From Paraburkholderia phenazinium (GTDB taxonomy: Bacteria; Pseudomonadota; Gammaproteobacteria; Burkholderiales; Burkholderiaceae), in contig NZ_FSRM01000002.1 in assembly GCF_900141745.1 (NCBI RefSeq), forward strand, positions 1,054,001 through 1,118,000: a DNA stretch of 64,000 bases. The letters are read 5' to 3'. Position 1 is the first letter of the stretch. Each line of letters opens with the position of its first letter. The position numbers and the translations under genes are program-made. Of the stretch, positions 62,755 through 64,000 are shown in pieces. Below the pieces are notes generated by a model. It was not told where the DNA came from and did no database searches. It was given only the letters and a program-made list of their open reading frames with translations.

Positions 62755-62807
62755 CACGGCGGACACTCCGCACGCGCACGGGCCGTCACTTATCGCTGAT
62801 TCGCCCT

Positions 62808-63077
62808 TCACTCGCCGCCACGCAATTTGACGGCGATTTCATGCCACTCGCGCACTCCGTCTTGCAGCTCGCTGCATAGTTGCGCGTCGACTTCGCCCAG
62901 TCGCTTCCATAGCTCGTTCAACTGCTTTTCCCGCAACTGGAATACCGCCGCAGCGGCCATTTTCCTGCTACCCCGCAAGCGTTTTTCGGCATCGAGGCAT
63001 TCCAGGTAGAGTCGAGCCACTTCTGGATCTGCCAGATCGACCGGGCGCAGTTCGACACTGCTCAAGCGTACGTTCAT
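62808..63077 (-). CDS. Hypothetical helical protein
   Basis: Eighty-nine residues, starting MNVRLSSVELRPVDLADPE, with a long amphipathic helix (AVFQLREKQLNELWKRLGEV) that may form a coiled coil. GAGGGA lies just before the ATG. Not recognised. Confidence 0.6.
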   Translation of the reverse strand: MNVRLSSVELRPVDLADPEVARLYLECLDAEKRLRGSRKMAAAAVFQLREKQLNELWKRLGEVDAQLCSELQDGVREWHEIAVKLRGGE

Positions 63078-63335
63078 GATTCCCTCTGATATTTTTTATC
63101 GCCGCAACTGACCAGCGAGAGGCTGGGTGAGCGGTCAATCGCGCCGTGACGAAGCGGCGTCGTTAGTGGTGCTAGGCAGTATGCAGGGTCCGTGCTTGAC
63201 GTTGCAAGGGCAAATCCACCGATTCAACCGTCCTTGAAGACGCAAACGTTTTACTTCGTACGGTAGCGCGCATTTCGTCATGCGCGTCGCATCTCGTCGC
63301 TTGTGATGTTCTCATTTCATTAAGCCACCCGCAGC

Positions 63336-64000
63336 TTAAGCCGTGCGAATTGCGTCGATCACGAGTTGCGTCGCGGGACGGATCCGGCGGTTCTTCCTGA
63401 GGATCAGCCCATAGGGGGCGAGGCGGCCGCGCAGCGGTGTGGCGAGTGCGGCCATGGTCCCCAGATCGACGTAGTACTGCGCTACGGAAGTGGGCAGCAC
63501 CGCCAGCATGTCGGAGTCGAGCAGGAGTGACAGCGTGGTCAGGATCGACGAAGTCTCCACCGTGCTGATGGGAGGCGCCACGCGCGACTCGCGAAAGGTC
63601 TGGTCGATGATCTGCCGCATCGGACTGGGATGCGGCTGCACAATCCAGGGGTATTTCGCCAGTTCGTTGAGCTTCGGACGAACCGTTGCGTGCGCAACCG
63701 GATGATCAGGCCGCGCGACGATCGACAAGGCCTCTTCACCCAAGGTTTCGAAACTCAGGTCGAGCGCAGGAAAGCCATCGGGGATGCGCCCAAGCATGAT
63801 GTCCAGCTGGTCCTGCTGCAGCGCCTGCACGAGTACGTCACTGGTATCGATCTGCACCGAGATCTGCAGGCGCGGATGCGCAGCCTTCAGCGCAACGATG
63901 GCGTGTGTCAGTAGTTCGGGTGCCGGCGCCATCACTGCACCGATGCGCACCTTGCCGATATCGCCCGCCTCGATTGCCGCCAGCTCGTCGCGCAATTCAT
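63336..64000 (-). CDS. LysR-family regulator, 5' end outside window
   Basis: The C-terminal 220 or so residues of a LysR-type regulator: effector domain beginning GKVRIGAVMAPAPELL, with DQLDIMLGRIPDG and SLLLDSDMLAVLPTSVAQYY. The DNA-binding part lies beyond 64000. The sequence style (HPRLQISVQIDTSDVLVQAL) is that of the GbpR/galactose-type group of LysR proteins, but this is weak evidence for a ligand. Confidence 0.85.
   Translation of the reverse strand, partial: ELRDELAAIEAGDIGKVRIGAVMAPAPELLTHAIVALKAAHPRLQISVQIDTSDVLVQALQQDQLDIMLGRIPDGFPALDLSFETLGEEALSIVARPDHPVAHATVRPKLNELAKYPWIVQPHPSPMRQIIDQTFRESRVAPPISTVETSSILTTLSLLLDSDMLAVLPTSVAQYYVDLGTMAALATPLRGRLAPYGLILRKNRRIRPATQLVIDAIRTA

Noticed and set aside
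1..64000. CRISPR arrays, tRNA, rRNA, insertion sequences, prophage or integrase genes
   Set aside because: Looked for repeat-spacer periodicity, transposase or integrase motifs and terminal repeats; none seen. The window appears to be stable chromosomal DNA with no defence system.

Overview
The window reads as ordinary chromosomal DNA of a Burkholderia sensu lato bacterium, most likely Paraburkholderia. The grounds are high GC with strong third-position bias, a Burkholderia-type 390-residue porin, a BPSS1780-like membrane protein, and many divergent LysR regulator/target pairs. The genus is inferred from gene content and protein style; no rRNA is present to settle it. I see no phage, insertion sequence, CRISPR array, tRNA or rRNA. 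The sequence is a mosaic of small metabolic and transport modules, most with their own regulator.

Left part (1-16.5 kb): the 5' two thirds of metE faces metR; an HD phosphohydrolase follows. Next comes a four-gene catabolic cassette of glutamine-synthetase-like ligase, aldehyde dehydrogenase, iron alcohol dehydrogenase and M81 hydrolase, with a convergent LysR gene. Its content suits gamma-glutamylation-dependent breakdown of an amine or amino alcohol. A ribose-type ABC importer and an aldo/keto reductase with a divergent LysR gene come next.

Middle (16.5-39.7 kb): a class A penicillin-binding protein; a quinone reductase/LysR pair around a clear palindrome; a split ChrA chromate transporter; a nucleoside uptake operon (Tsx channel, periplasmic NUP protein, CNT symporter, RidA); a WYL regulator with a perfect 9-bp-arm palindrome; a DctA symporter overlapping a double-domain Asp/Glu racemase; a porin; and the 2-aminoethylphosphonate module phnW-phnX with a LysR gene.

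Right part (39.7-64 kb): a chemoreceptor; a NarL-type two-component system; an ECF sigma factor/small membrane protein/ferredoxin cluster; dienelactone hydrolase; 6-phosphogluconate dehydrogenase; a one-step-type squalene synthase; a MurA paralogue; a Ser-Lys type asparaginase; an IclR-linked polar amino acid ABC importer; a YdeP-like molybdoenzyme divergent from a MocR-type regulator; several very small conserved-looking genes; and a truncated LysR gene at the edge.

The most unusual items are the gamma-glutamyl cassette, the fused racemase whose first half has lost one catalytic cysteine, the secreted 'nucleoside permease' that has no membrane helices, the MurA paralogue, and the sigma factor/ferredoxin cluster. 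None amounts to a clearly new system from sequence alone.
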